From Poritiphilus flavus (lineage in GTDB: Bacteria > Bacteroidota > Bacteroidia > Flavobacteriales > Flavobacteriaceae): a stretch of 64,000 nucleotides of DNA. A model generated the notes under the pieces. That model ran no database searches. It had not been told where the DNA came from and worked only from the letters and a program-made list of their open reading frames with translations. The stretch covers positions 124,001 to 188,000 of the forward strand of contig NZ_WXYO01000009.1 in the NCBI RefSeq assembly GCF_009901585.1, given 5' to 3'. Below are positions 9,590 through 17,085 of the stretch, one piece after another. The number at the start of each line of letters is the position of its first letter. The first letter of the stretch is position 1. The position numbers were made by a program, and so were the translations under genes.

Positions 9590-9601
9590 TTTTTAAAACA
9601 A

Positions 9602-9618
9602 GTAACTTTTTGTAACTT
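9602..9618. promoter_or_regulatory. candidate HxlR operator: GTAACTT direct repeat, 10-bp period
   Basis: Two GTAACTT copies (9602-9608 and 9612-9618) are spaced exactly one helical turn apart in the divergent promoter between the hydrolase (start 9589) and HxlR gene. HxlR-family proteins commonly regulate the divergently transcribed neighbour. Assignment is by position and symmetry only. Confidence 0.4.
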
Positions 9619-9667
9619 ACTCTTAATTATAGACTAATTTACAACATCCTTTTTCAAAATAAAAGGG

Positions 9668-10117
9668 GTGTCAAATGCCAAAGCAGGTATGGAAATGGAA
9701 ACTATTACTGAGGATCAGAAGGTTATGACGGCCAAAAAGATCAAAAAAATGTTTGGTCATATTAACCCCAAGGATCATCCTGAGTATTGCCCGATTAAGG
9801 ACGTAATGGCATTGGCATCGGACAAATGGAGTATACTGATCATTATTTATCTGGGCTACTATCCGGTTTTGCGCTTCAATCAACTGAAAAAGAAGGTATA
9901 TGGAATTTCTAACAAAGTCCTTAGCGAACGACTTAAGCTTCTTGAGGGCGACGGGTACTTAAACAGGAAGATGTATCCTGAAGTCCCCGTAAGGGTAGAG
10001 TATCAACTCACGGATTTCGGGCATTCTTACCTTGAAAAGCTTCTGGAATTAACGGAATGGGTTACAACTTATAGCGATATGATCATGGCGAACCGTAGCC
10101 GGTACTCCAAGCAATGA
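9668..10117 (+). CDS. HxlR-family winged-helix transcriptional regulator
   Basis: The HxlR domain spans about residues 35-140. It starts with the Cys-containing CPIKDVMALASDKWS, then LRFNQLKKKVYGISNKVLSERLKLLEGDGYL (helix-turn-helix, shown here in part) and the wing VEYQLTDFGHSY. The conserved N-terminal Cys is redox- or aldehyde-reactive in several HxlR proteins. The start may be GTG 9668 or ATG 9689; neither changes the domain. It is divergent from the alpha/beta hydrolase, a typical regulator-target arrangement. The stop directly abuts the stop of the convergent next gene. Confidence 0.85.
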   Translation: MSNAKAGMEMETITEDQKVMTAKKIKKMFGHINPKDHPEYCPIKDVMALASDKWSILIIIYLGYYPVLRFNQLKKKVYGISNKVLSERLKLLEGDGYLNRKMYPEVPVRVEYQLTDFGHSYLEKLLELTEWVTTYSDMIMANRSRYSKQ

Positions 10118-11080
10118 TCAGTCTGCTATCCGGTTCCAGATGTCGAGGTACATTTTCCAATCCTCACCCACTTTTTTCCATACCACAACATACTTCCCGC
10201 GCCAGGGGATTTCTTCTCCGCCTTTGGTAAGGGTTTTGCCATTGTAAGTACCGTAGTCGTAGGCATAATCTCCAAGAAATCTTATCTCATCAGGGTTGAT
10301 CTCGTGATGTAGTATCCTGGAACCTTCAGGTATTATCCATCTTTTCTTAATGGCTTCCCGACCTTCGATGATCGGCGCATTGTTCGGGAATATTTTGCCA
10401 TCAGTCGTATAGGCATCGGCTATGGCATCGTAATCTCCGGCCATGTAAGCCTTTGAGAACTCCCGGACCCCTTGCATAAGCCTTTCCTTTTCCGCTGTAT
10501 CGTTTGTGCCGGTTCTTTTTGTGCAATCTATTTTCCAGGTAGGGAAGACTATGGATTCATCCGTATTGACCCATTCCCCCGCCCATTTAAATCCGGTTTC
10601 CGACATATCGGAAAACGTAAGTCGGTAAAAGCCTTCCATTCCGTTAGGCGCTTTTTGTTCTCTGTACAGGACGATCTTTCCCTCTTCCTGTTTTACACCT
10701 TCCCAGGCGGGCAATACGGTTGAGGGTAAAGCGGAATTGTAATAGTGCACGTACCAGCGTGTACTGTCTGCTATGAATTGACGGATACTACCGGCATGCT
10801 TACCATCCGATTTCAGGGTTTCATCCTGAACCGCCATGCCGTTCATGATATATTTGAAACGCCAGACCATATCCACAGCTTCAGCCCAGGTCTGATCCGG
10901 ATTCCGACTAACGGATTTACAATCGCATTCCCCAATAAGCGGCGCAAAATCCAGGATCTGCTGAGGTGCCTCAGGATTGGGTAATCCAAAGGGATGTTCG
11001 GCCGAAGGTTCATAGCTGAATTGCGCTTGAAGAATTCCTGAAAAAATAAGGAAGAGGAGGACAAAAGAGGTAGATTTCAT
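10118..11080 (-). CDS. secreted DUF1579-like / NTF2-like (SnoaL) protein
   Basis: A signal peptide (MKSTSFVLLFLIFSGILQAQ) is followed by two domains. The first, at about residues 40-180, is a beta-barrel-like segment of the DUF1579/heme-binding type (WRFKYIMNGMAVQDET). The second, at about 195-318, is an NTF2/SnoaL-like domain (FSKAYMAGDYDAIADAYTTDGKIFPNNAPIIEGREAI). It is presumably periplasmic. NTF2-like domains bind small molecules or act as simple isomerases or hydrolases; the function here is unknown. The two-domain fusion is intact. Confidence 0.72.
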   Translation of the reverse strand: MKSTSFVLLFLIFSGILQAQFSYEPSAEHPFGLPNPEAPQQILDFAPLIGECDCKSVSRNPDQTWAEAVDMVWRFKYIMNGMAVQDETLKSDGKHAGSIRQFIADSTRWYVHYYNSALPSTVLPAWEGVKQEEGKIVLYREQKAPNGMEGFYRLTFSDMSETGFKWAGEWVNTDESIVFPTWKIDCTKRTGTNDTAEKERLMQGVREFSKAYMAGDYDAIADAYTTDGKIFPNNAPIIEGREAIKKRWIIPEGSRILHHEINPDEIRFLGDYAYDYGTYNGKTLTKGGEEIPWRGKYVVVWKKVGEDWKMYLDIWNRIAD

Positions 11081-11229
11081 CGGTTGGCGGTTTTACTACA
11101 ATGTAATCAATAGGCCTTAGCCCTTTCACCTCCTTAAGAATAAATTAACGGAATAGCTCCCTTTTCGTTAGTCCAACAGGGGTTCCAAAAATAAGTTGAG
11201 ATCTGTACTTGCCTTAATTCCCACACAGG

Positions 11230-11775
11230 TCAATCCCAGCCAACCATCAGATATTTCACCTTGGCCTCGTCCGGGATCTGTACCGCTTCAATATTTGTAC
11301 TGGCGGCATAGCGAAGACTGGAAGGAAGTTCTTCCTTTGAGATTGTGAAGTACATATCGCTGTTCTTGAGAAAGATCACCACATTGTTCATGGAAGTGAC
11401 CACTTTTCTCAAGGGGTAGGCATCCTTGATCTGCTTAAAATTGCTTTGGACACCAATCCCTTTATCCGTCTTGAATCTCGGGTCAAAAATACGGATATTC
11501 TCAATCACAGGAAGGCTGTCTGCAGAGGGGGTAAGTGTAAGCAAATGGGCACCACCTTTTTCGTATATCCTGACTTTTCCCTTAGCGGATCCTATTCTGC
11601 TGGATAAGGTATCGCGTACTATGGAGTCCAGAGCATAGATTGTTTCCAGGTCTTTTAGGGGTGTATTCTTTTTCAGCTTTCCCACATGTTCTTTACCAAT
11701 CAGGAAAGTGGTATCCACTTCCTTCTGACATGATATCAGGATCAGAATGGAACAGATCAGGAATAGTTTTTTCAT
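11230..11775 (-). CDS. lipoprotein of unknown function
   Basis: MKKLFLICSILILISC is a standard lipoprotein leader with Cys16 as the acylation site. The mature protein (about 165 aa) is beta-rich with segments such as GIGVQSNFKQIKDAYPL, reminiscent of small periplasmic beta proteins in Bacteroidota, but no named family is recognised. It lies 21 bp downstream of the HerA-like ATPase gene on the same strand, so it may be the distal gene of that unit. The 11081-11229 gap shows nothing recognisable. Confidence 0.65.
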   Translation of the reverse strand: MKKLFLICSILILISCQKEVDTTFLIGKEHVGKLKKNTPLKDLETIYALDSIVRDTLSSRIGSAKGKVRIYEKGGAHLLTLTPSADSLPVIENIRIFDPRFKTDKGIGVQSNFKQIKDAYPLRKVVTSMNNVVIFLKNSDMYFTISKEELPSSLRYAASTNIEAVQIPDEAKVKYLMVGWD

Positions 11776-11796
11776 ATAGTTTAGAATGGTTTAGGC

Positions 11797-13308
11797 TTAT
11801 CGGATCACTTTTTTCAGCACACCAAGTACCCCGCGAATAAAGGTAGCACTTGTAAGCACCTTGATCACCGGATTTTGCCTGGTACTTCGTCTTCTGCTGC
11901 TTGTGGTTCTTCTGGAACTGCTGCGTTCTGCTTCGCGTTCCGCTTCTTTTTCGGCCTTTTCTATCTTCTCATTTAGCATTTCATAAGCGCTCTCCCGGTC
12001 AATGACATCGTTGTATTTTTTTACCAGGTTCGAGCTGCCGATAACAGCATTCAGCTCACTGTCCGTCAGTACATCCATTCGGCTCATCGGAGCCCTTAAA
12101 AGGGTTGCTGCCAGGGGAGTTGGCCTTCCCTTTTCATCCAGAGCAGATATAAGCGCTTCACCTATTCCAAGGGAAGTCAACACTTCCTTGGTATCGTAGT
12201 ATTCTGAAATCGGATAGTTTTCGGCAGTAAGTTTGATAGCTTTTCTGTCCTTTGCGGTAAAAGCTCTAAGAGCATGCTGTACCTTAAGACCCAATTGAGC
12301 AAGGACCGCGTCCGGCACATCTGTTGGGTTTTGTGTTACAAAGTACAATCCCACTCCTTTGGACCGTATTAGCTTTACAATGCTCTCAATTTGTTCCAAA
12401 AGTGCTTTAGAAGCTTCTTTGAAAATTAGGTGGGCTTCATCTATGAACAGGATCAGTTCCGGACGGTCGCTGTCTCCCTGTTCCGGAAATGTTGAATACA
12501 CCTCTGCGAGCAGGCTCAGCATAAATGTGGAGAATAGCTTTGGCCGGTCCTGAATATCCGTAAGCCGGATGATGTTAATATATCCCCGGCCATTTTCGTC
12601 TATTCGGGTAAGATCGTCTACATCAAAGGACTTTTCTCCAAAAAAAAGGTCGGCACCCTGTTGCTCAAGTTCAATGACCTTTCTTAAAATAGTACCCGTG
12701 GAGCTTGTGGAGATCCTGCCGTAGTCTTTGGTAAATTCCTTCTTCCCCGCATCCGTAGCGTATTGCAGTACTTTCTTGAAATCTTTCAGGTCTAAAAGAG
12801 GTAATTTATTGTCATCGCAATATTTAAAGATCACGGCGACTATACCTTCCTGGGTCACTGAGAGATCTAAAATCCGGGAGAGCAATACCGGCCCGAATTC
12901 AGACACTGTAGCCCGCAGCTTTACACCGTCCTGCTCTGAAAGGGACAGGATCTCTACCGGAAAATTTTTGGGCTCAAAAGGTATACCTATTTTCGAATGC
13001 CTTTCATCGATCTTTGGGTGTCCCGGACTGGGTTGTGCCAGTCCGCTTAGGTCGCCCTTAAGATCCATCAGCAATACCGGAATGCCTTTGTCCGAAAGGT
13101 TTTCCGCTATGACCTGCAGCGTTTTGGTTTTACCTGTTCCGGTGGCCCCCGCGATCAATCCATGGCGGTTTAAGGTCTTTAGCGGAACTTTTACAAGGGC
13201 GTTGGTAACTGCTTCACCTTCTAACATAGCAGCCCCCATGGTTATAGTATCTCCTTTGGCGGTATATCCCTTCTCTATATGGGCAAAAAAAGCCTCTTTG
13301 GTACTCAT
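11797..13308 (-). CDS. HerA-like (DUF853) ATPase
   Basis: A 503-aa P-loop ATPase of the YjgR/DUF853 group. Walker A is GATGTGKT at residues 54-61, followed by PVLLMDLKGDLSGLAQPS. Walker B is LILFIDEAHLIF, and the sensor segment YFVTQNPTDVPDAVLAQLG follows. The C-terminus is a basic, serine/arginine-rich tail (SSSRRTTSSRRRSTRQ) after a charged coiled coil, and probably binds nucleic acid or membrane. HerA-type enzymes are hexameric DNA translocases; for this subgroup the role is uncertain. It is convergent with nothing and divergent from queE. Confidence 0.85.
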   Translation of the reverse strand: MSTKEAFFAHIEKGYTAKGDTITMGAAMLEGEAVTNALVKVPLKTLNRHGLIAGATGTGKTKTLQVIAENLSDKGIPVLLMDLKGDLSGLAQPSPGHPKIDERHSKIGIPFEPKNFPVEILSLSEQDGVKLRATVSEFGPVLLSRILDLSVTQEGIVAVIFKYCDDNKLPLLDLKDFKKVLQYATDAGKKEFTKDYGRISTSSTGTILRKVIELEQQGADLFFGEKSFDVDDLTRIDENGRGYINIIRLTDIQDRPKLFSTFMLSLLAEVYSTFPEQGDSDRPELILFIDEAHLIFKEASKALLEQIESIVKLIRSKGVGLYFVTQNPTDVPDAVLAQLGLKVQHALRAFTAKDRKAIKLTAENYPISEYYDTKEVLTSLGIGEALISALDEKGRPTPLAATLLRAPMSRMDVLTDSELNAVIGSSNLVKKYNDVIDRESAYEMLNEKIEKAEKEAEREAERSSSRRTTSSRRRSTRQNPVIKVLTSATFIRGVLGVLKKVIR

Positions 13309-13420
13309 GCTGGTTATTTTTGGATAAAAATAGAAGAATTTTTCTCAGTTGAGAAGGGATTTGCCAAAGTTTGACCCATTTTGGGCCCTGATGCGGTCTC
13401 ATGCTATTTGAACAACCTTC

Positions 13421-13453
13421 TTTGGGAATTGGGACTAATGAAGCCTATCTTTG
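13421..13453 (+). promoter_or_regulatory. Bacteroidota-type promoter for queE
   Basis: TTTG at 13421-13424 and TATCTTTG at 13446-13453, 21 bp apart, match the -33 TTTG / -7 TAnnTTTG consensus of this phylum. The predicted transcript start falls at or within a few bases of the ATG at 13458. Confidence 0.6.
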
Positions 13454-13457
13454 CGCC

Positions 13458-14090
13458 ATGATTACGGACGAAGTTATGAGCCTGGTAGACCAGGGAGAAA
13501 TGCTTCCTTTAATGGAAGAGTTCTATACTATTCAGGGTGAAGGTTACCACAAAGGAACCGCCGCCTACTTTATACGTGTAGGGGGTTGTGATGTGGGCTG
13601 CCACTGGTGCGATGTCAAGGAAAGCTGGGATGCGGCAACGCATCCTCCTACGGCCATAGGAAGCATAGTTATGAATGCTGCAAAATACTCGGATACCATT
13701 GTAGTAACCGGAGGAGAACCCCTTACCTGGAATATGGAACCCCTTACTACAGCGCTTAAGGCCCAAAACCTCCAAACTCATATTGAAACCTCCGGGGCTT
13801 ACCCATTGACAGGTATCTGGGATTGGATCTGCTTGTCTCCCAAGAAGAATAAGCTACCTTTAGCCGATATATATGGCCAGGCTGATGAACTAAAGGTGAT
13901 TATCTATAATAAACACGATTTTGTATTTGCCGAAGAACAGGCAGCCAAAGTTGGACAAGACTGCATACTGTATCTGCAACCGGAGTGGAGCGTTAGGGAG
14001 AAAGTGACACCGGGAATTGTAGATTACGTTATGAAAAACCCCAAGTGGAAGGTCTCTCTACAAACCCATAAGTATTTGAATATTCCTTAG
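13458..14090 (+). CDS. queE: 7-carboxy-7-deazaguanine synthase
   Basis: This radical SAM enzyme of queuosine biosynthesis converts carboxytetrahydropterin to 7-carboxy-7-deazaguanine. The cluster motif is visible as GGCDVGCHWCDVK, with Cys44, Cys48 and Cys51 (CX3CX2C). The family signature EEFYTIQGEGYHKGTAAYFIR precedes it, and VVTGGEPL follows. Length (210 aa from ATG 13458) is normal. The 13401 start is rejected because the promoter at 13421-13453 lies between it and the protein, leaving little or no leader; ATG 13476 is a second option. No other queuosine genes are in the window. Confidence 0.93.
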   Translation: MITDEVMSLVDQGEMLPLMEEFYTIQGEGYHKGTAAYFIRVGGCDVGCHWCDVKESWDAATHPPTAIGSIVMNAAKYSDTIVVTGGEPLTWNMEPLTTALKAQNLQTHIETSGAYPLTGIWDWICLSPKKNKLPLADIYGQADELKVIIYNKHDFVFAEEQAAKVGQDCILYLQPEWSVREKVTPGIVDYVMKNPKWKVSLQTHKYLNIP

Positions 14091-14096
14091 GGAATT

Positions 14097-14147
14097 AAGT
14101 TTAAGTCTAAGTTCAAGTTTAAGCTTAAGTACAAGTATAAGTTTAAG
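14097..14147. repeat. AAGTNN hexamer array, copy 1
   Basis: About eight and a half units of AAGTNN (one unit AAGCTT) fill the gap after queE. Two shorter arrays of the same unit lie at 16385-16414 and 16785-16814. The wobble is confined to the last two bases, plus rare changes. No gene lies in 14091-14210. Confidence 0.75.
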
Positions 14148-14210
14148 ACCGGGATCAGGAAGACCTTACCAATACCTGGCACCAAAACTTAGAACTTAAA
14201 ACTTACAAGA

Positions 14211-15014
14211 TCAACGCCCTCCGTTGGACTGAAGGTCACGGATACATTCTGCATCCAGGGGTATCACAGCCTGTCCTTTAGCGGCCTTACTTTCCAGCAT
14301 ACTTACCATTCCCATCCCGAATTCCAGTTCTGCGCGCATCAGGCAACCCTCTACAATACAGTGATTTGCGGCGTCAGGATCTTCATGATCATTGATCTCT
14401 GGCGTACCAAGGTCTACTAGTCCCAGGAGGTGACCGAATTCGTGATTAAGGGTAGCACTTTGGATATCGCTCACTGTTAGCAAGGCACTTCGCGATGCCA
14501 GATCCCTTACCGTTTGGGCAAAGATCACCATAGAGGTATTCCTGTATACCGCGCCCAGGGTAACAAGGCCCTCATCCGGGTCATCGTCCTCATCTGGTGC
14601 GTCTGCAAAATAGATATATACGGCCAGGGTTTCCCCATCATTGTATGCTGTTCTGTTCTCTTCTTCCAGATCCGCGATCTCCTGCAGGGTAAGGTCATTC
14701 TCGTTCGGAGAATCCAATTCCAAATAAGATATCTGAATGTCTTGCTTAAAGGTTCTATCTCTCAGGAAGGTCACAAAATTATCCATGGCCTCCGAAGTGG
14801 GTCGAAATCCTCGGACATAGCCAATTTCTACATGTAGGTTATTGAAGTTCTCATTTGAAAGAAAATCGCTGGCTGAATCTCCGGTACCGAGCAGATTGGC
14901 ACTTTTATCAATAGGAGTAGGCTGGGGATTTGAACCGTCTCCATTGTCACTATTTGAGCAGCCCAACAGCATTACCGTTGCAGCAAGCATAATCACCAAT
15001 CGGATTTTTTTCAT
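14211..15014 (-). CDS. lipoprotein zinc metalloprotease (HExxHxxGxxD)
   Basis: The ATG at 15014 gives a lipoprotein leader (MKKIRLVIMLAATVMLLGC). The catalytic motif NHEFGHLLGLVDLG (HExxHxxGxxD) lies in the C-terminal third. It marks a metzincin-like zinc peptidase with Asp as third or following ligand, as in small membrane-anchored metalloproteases of Bacteroidota. A cysteine pair (HCIVEGCLMR) just after the active site may form a disulfide. It faces the periplasm or cell exterior. Substrate unknown. The upstream start at 15047 would disrupt the leader and is rejected. Confidence 0.8.
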   Translation of the reverse strand: MKKIRLVIMLAATVMLLGCSNSDNGDGSNPQPTPIDKSANLLGTGDSASDFLSNENFNNLHVEIGYVRGFRPTSEAMDNFVTFLRDRTFKQDIQISYLELDSPNENDLTLQEIADLEEENRTAYNDGETLAVYIYFADAPDEDDDPDEGLVTLGAVYRNTSMVIFAQTVRDLASRSALLTVSDIQSATLNHEFGHLLGLVDLGTPEINDHEDPDAANHCIVEGCLMRAELEFGMGMVSMLESKAAKGQAVIPLDAECIRDLQSNGGR

Positions 15015-15056
15015 CACATCAACATTTATAGTATAAACGAAAACCACAAAACTCTA

Positions 15057-15770
15057 TTATACCAGAGGACATAGCCTTGCTAGATAGTCGTAATGTTCAC
15101 CGTTGCTTACAAGTTCACACGACAAATTATTCGCATTGGCTGCTCTTTGGAGGGTATTGTAATCAATATACAACCAATTGTAGGTTTCACTTTTGTTTCC
15201 TTTATACTCCATTTGGAAGGTCATTTCCCCATAGTAACCTTCCGCATCGGGGATCCAGTAGCCTCCATCATCATCCGATTCATACATATAGATGATGTCG
15301 CTGGAATCCAATAAGATTTGACCGCCTGCCTTTAGCAGTGATCCCAGATGTACCAGCACTTCATCAAGATCTTCCAGCCGGCCAGCCAAACCTATACCGT
15401 TCATAAGCAAAAGTAAGGTATCAAATTTTGTACCGGAAAAGTCCAAAATAGCTTCATGCACCGTTTTTTTTACACCTCTCATCGAACAGATGGAAATGGC
15501 TTTGGCTGATCTGTCCAAAGCGGTCACATCCAGGCCCTTTTCCTGCAGGTAAAGACTATGACTTCCGGCACCACAGCCAATATCCAACACGCTACCTTTG
15601 CAAAGTTCCAAGGCCTTTTGTTCCAATACAGGCATAGCCTTATAGTCGCGGAAAAGGTAAGGAATTGGCAAGATATCCTGCTCGTCGAGGGAGGAATGAA
15701 TGACGACTTTTTGGTCGTAATTTCCGCTGTGATAATCCCAAATTGCATCTCCAAGGATATCCTCGGCCAT
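15057..15770 (-). CDS. class I SAM-dependent methyltransferase
   Basis: Motif I VLDIGCGAGSHSLYLQ and the following acidic residue in DVTALDRSAKAI form the SAM-binding site. FDTLLLLMNGIGLAG occupies the motif IV position, where a normal substrate-side motif would be. Length is 237 aa from the ATG at 15770; the in-frame GTG at 15788 is less likely. The substrate is unknown and could be a small molecule. It lies 42 bp upstream of the lipoprotein protease gene on the same strand and may be co-transcribed with it. Confidence 0.82.
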   Translation of the reverse strand: MAEDILGDAIWDYHSGNYDQKVVIHSSLDEQDILPIPYLFRDYKAMPVLEQKALELCKGSVLDIGCGAGSHSLYLQEKGLDVTALDRSAKAISICSMRGVKKTVHEAILDFSGTKFDTLLLLMNGIGLAGRLEDLDEVLVHLGSLLKAGGQILLDSSDIIYMYESDDDGGYWIPDAEGYYGEMTFQMEYKGNKSETYNWLYIDYNTLQRAANANNLSCELVSNGEHYDYLARLCPLV

Positions 15771-15855
15771 AGTTTTTGTACTTTGCACAAAAGTGAGGTT
15801 TTTTCACTAGATAATAAAGGATTCGCCGCCTTCGCTTTTCTGAGATGATCCTCTT

Positions 15856-16353
15856 ATGAAAGAAATAATACAGCAATTACCGGCAAAGGCCCGGGAAAAG
15901 AATAAAGAGCACAGGAAGTTTTTCTCCCGCTTGAAGAAAAAGCCTCCAAAACAATTGGATTATCTTATGGAAACCCTGCACGAGGACGAATTCGGCAGGA
16001 CGGATTGCCTGCAATGTGCCAATTGTTGTAAGACCACAGGACCGCTTTTTACGGAAAAGGATATTCAGCGGATCTCAAAATTCCTCAAGATGAAACCGCA
16101 ACAGTTCATTGCCAGCTACCTCAGGGTAGATGAAGAGGAAGATCATGTTCTTCAGCAGCTACCTTGCACTTTCCTGGATGCGGATAACCGTTGTATGATC
16201 TACGAAGTAAGGCCAAAAGCATGTAGGGAGTTCCCGCATACTAACCGAAAAAAATTTCAACAGATATCGAACTTAACCCTGAAGAATGTAGCCATTTGCC
16301 CCGCGGCTTTCAATATTGTGGAAGAATTACGGAGGCGGGTTGAGGGGAAATAA
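15856..16353 (+). CDS. YkgJ-type cysteine cluster protein
   Basis: A 165-aa protein with the cysteine pattern of the zinc/iron-chelating YkgJ family: CLQCANCC near residues 53-60, CTFLDADNRCMIY, RPKAC and a late VAICPAA. These eight or so cysteines likely bind a metal or Fe-S cluster. The N-terminal 40 residues are strongly basic and helical. The function of the family is not settled. A long repeat-filled intergenic region follows. Confidence 0.85.
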   Translation: MKEIIQQLPAKAREKNKEHRKFFSRLKKKPPKQLDYLMETLHEDEFGRTDCLQCANCCKTTGPLFTEKDIQRISKFLKMKPQQFIASYLRVDEEEDHVLQQLPCTFLDADNRCMIYEVRPKACREFPHTNRKKFQQISNLTLKNVAICPAAFNIVEELRRRVEGK

Positions 16354-16384
16354 TTTGAACGGGGTAGGTTGAATTTTATGATGT

Positions 16385-16414
16385 AAGCTTAAGTTCAAGT
16401 ACAAGCTCAAGTTT
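16385..16414. repeat. AAGTNN hexamer array, copy 2
   Basis: Five units (AAGCTT, AAGTTC, AAGTAC, AAGCTC, AAGTTT) open the gene-free stretch 16354-17085. This array precedes direct-repeat copy A, just as copy 3 precedes copy B, so the arrays belong to a larger duplicated block. Confidence 0.65.
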
Positions 16415-16440
16415 AATTAATTGGTTTTGGGTTTTAAGTG

Positions 16441-16515
16441 TTGATTTCTAAATGAGGCAAGACTGGCAAAAAAAAGTGAAATTGTAAAACTGTGAAATCG
16501 TGAAATTGTAAAGTA
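16441..16515. repeat. 75-bp direct repeat, copy A
   Basis: This segment matches 16841-16914, 400 bp away, with only a handful of differences. It contains a nested GTGAAATTGTAAAA-type repeat. Both copies are followed within about 30 bp by a CTGNNNA heptamer array. No reading frame or RNA motif is recognised in it. Confidence 0.75.
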
Positions 16516-16539
16516 AGTGCTTGATGGTGCTAAAAGGAG

Positions 16540-16581
16540 CTGCGCACTGCCCACTGATTACTGTTCACTGGTTACTGATTA
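16540..16581. repeat. CTGNNNA heptamer array, short copy (6 units)
   Basis: Six contiguous 7-bp units CTGNNNA, with the three variable positions being GCA-, CCA-, ATT-, TTC-, GTT- or ATT-like. This is the same unit as the 18-unit array at 16939-17064. It resembles the heptameric short tandemly repeated sequences known in cyanobacteria and other phyla. Confidence 0.75.
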
Positions 16582-16582
16582 C

Positions 16583-16600
16583 TCCCGATAGCTATTGGGA
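16583..16600. repeat. near-perfect palindrome TCCCGATAGCTATTGGGA
   Basis: An 18-bp palindrome with one mismatch, placed directly after the short heptamer array. It could fold as a small hairpin. It belongs to the repeat mosaic and shows no link to a gene. Confidence 0.55.
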
Positions 16601-16624
16601 CAGTTTATGACACTATCCTAAATT

Positions 16625-16646
16625 AGGTCTCGACTGCGCTCGACCT
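16625..16646. repeat. REP-like palindrome, copy 2
   Basis: AGGT...ACCT flank the core TCTCGACTGCGCTCGA, the reverse complement of the core at 5739-5762. Two copies of the same palindromic core in unrelated gaps indicate a dispersed repeat family. Confidence 0.65.
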
Positions 16647-16669
16647 GACATAATAGCTCAATGCATTCA

Positions 16670-16732
16670 TCCTCCGAAGCTTTAGCGAAGGAGGACTTCC
16701 AACTGAATACTGAAACCGGGGCTCTAAGCCCC
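16670..16732. repeat. two further hairpin repeats in the mosaic
   Basis: TCCTCC...GGAGGA bound a 26-bp imperfect hairpin at 16670-16695. GGGGCT-CTA-AGCCCC makes a perfect 15-bp hairpin at 16718-16732. No T-run follows either one, so they do not look like intrinsic terminators. Confidence 0.55.
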
Positions 16733-16784
16733 ACCCCAAACTTAAGTTAGAGGTTATTACTGCAATTTAAAAGCAGAAAAGATA

Positions 16785-16814
16785 AAGAATAAGTACAAGT
16801 GCAGGTTTAAGTTT
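16785..16814. repeat. AAGTNN hexamer array, copy 3
   Basis: Five degenerate units (AAGAAT, AAGTAC, AAGTGC, AGGTTT, AAGTTT) precede direct-repeat copy B, mirroring the order seen at 16385. Confidence 0.6.
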
Positions 16815-16840
16815 AATTGTAAGGTTTTGAGTTGTGATTG

Positions 16841-16914
16841 TTGATTTCTAAATGAGGTAGTACTGGCAAAAAAATGTGAAATTGTAAAACTGTGAAATCG
16901 TGAAATTGTAAAAT
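16841..16914. repeat. 75-bp direct repeat, copy B
   Basis: The partner of 16441-16515, again followed by a heptamer array. The parallel order hexamer array, direct repeat, heptamer array at both places shows that a composite block of roughly 200 bp was duplicated. Confidence 0.75.
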
Positions 16915-16938
16915 AACGGTTTGAAGATGATAAAGGAG

Positions 16939-17064
16939 CTGCTCACTGCCCACTGCCCACTGCTCACTGCCCACTGCCCACTGATTACTGTTCACTGTTT
17001 ACTGATTACTGTTCACTGGTTACTGTTCACTGATTACTGTCAACTGCCCACTGCAGACTGCCTA
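16939..17064. repeat. CTGNNNA heptamer array, long copy (18 units)
   Basis: Eighteen uninterrupted 7-bp units follow CTGNNNA, dominated by CTGCCCA, CTGTTCA and CTGATTA. The array ends 21 bp before the ATG of the hydroxylase gene at 17086, so it occupies the promoter zone. Change in unit number would alter spacing by 7 bp per step. Confidence 0.85.
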
Positions 17065-17085
17065 CTATTTCCCTATCTTTACCTC

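Noticed and set aside
12728-13327. 199-codon plus-strand frame opposite the HerA-like ATPase
   Set aside because: Shadow of the ATPase gene; no motif and no start context.
16385-17064. CRISPR-like array
   Set aside because: Units are only 6-7 bp, contiguous and without unique spacers, and no cas genes are nearby.
16921-17085. 55-residue N-terminal extension of the fatty-acid hydroxylase
   Set aside because: It is translation of the CTGNNNA heptamer array (repeated LLTAHCP-type peptide). The protein family starts near METILN, so ATG 17086 is used.
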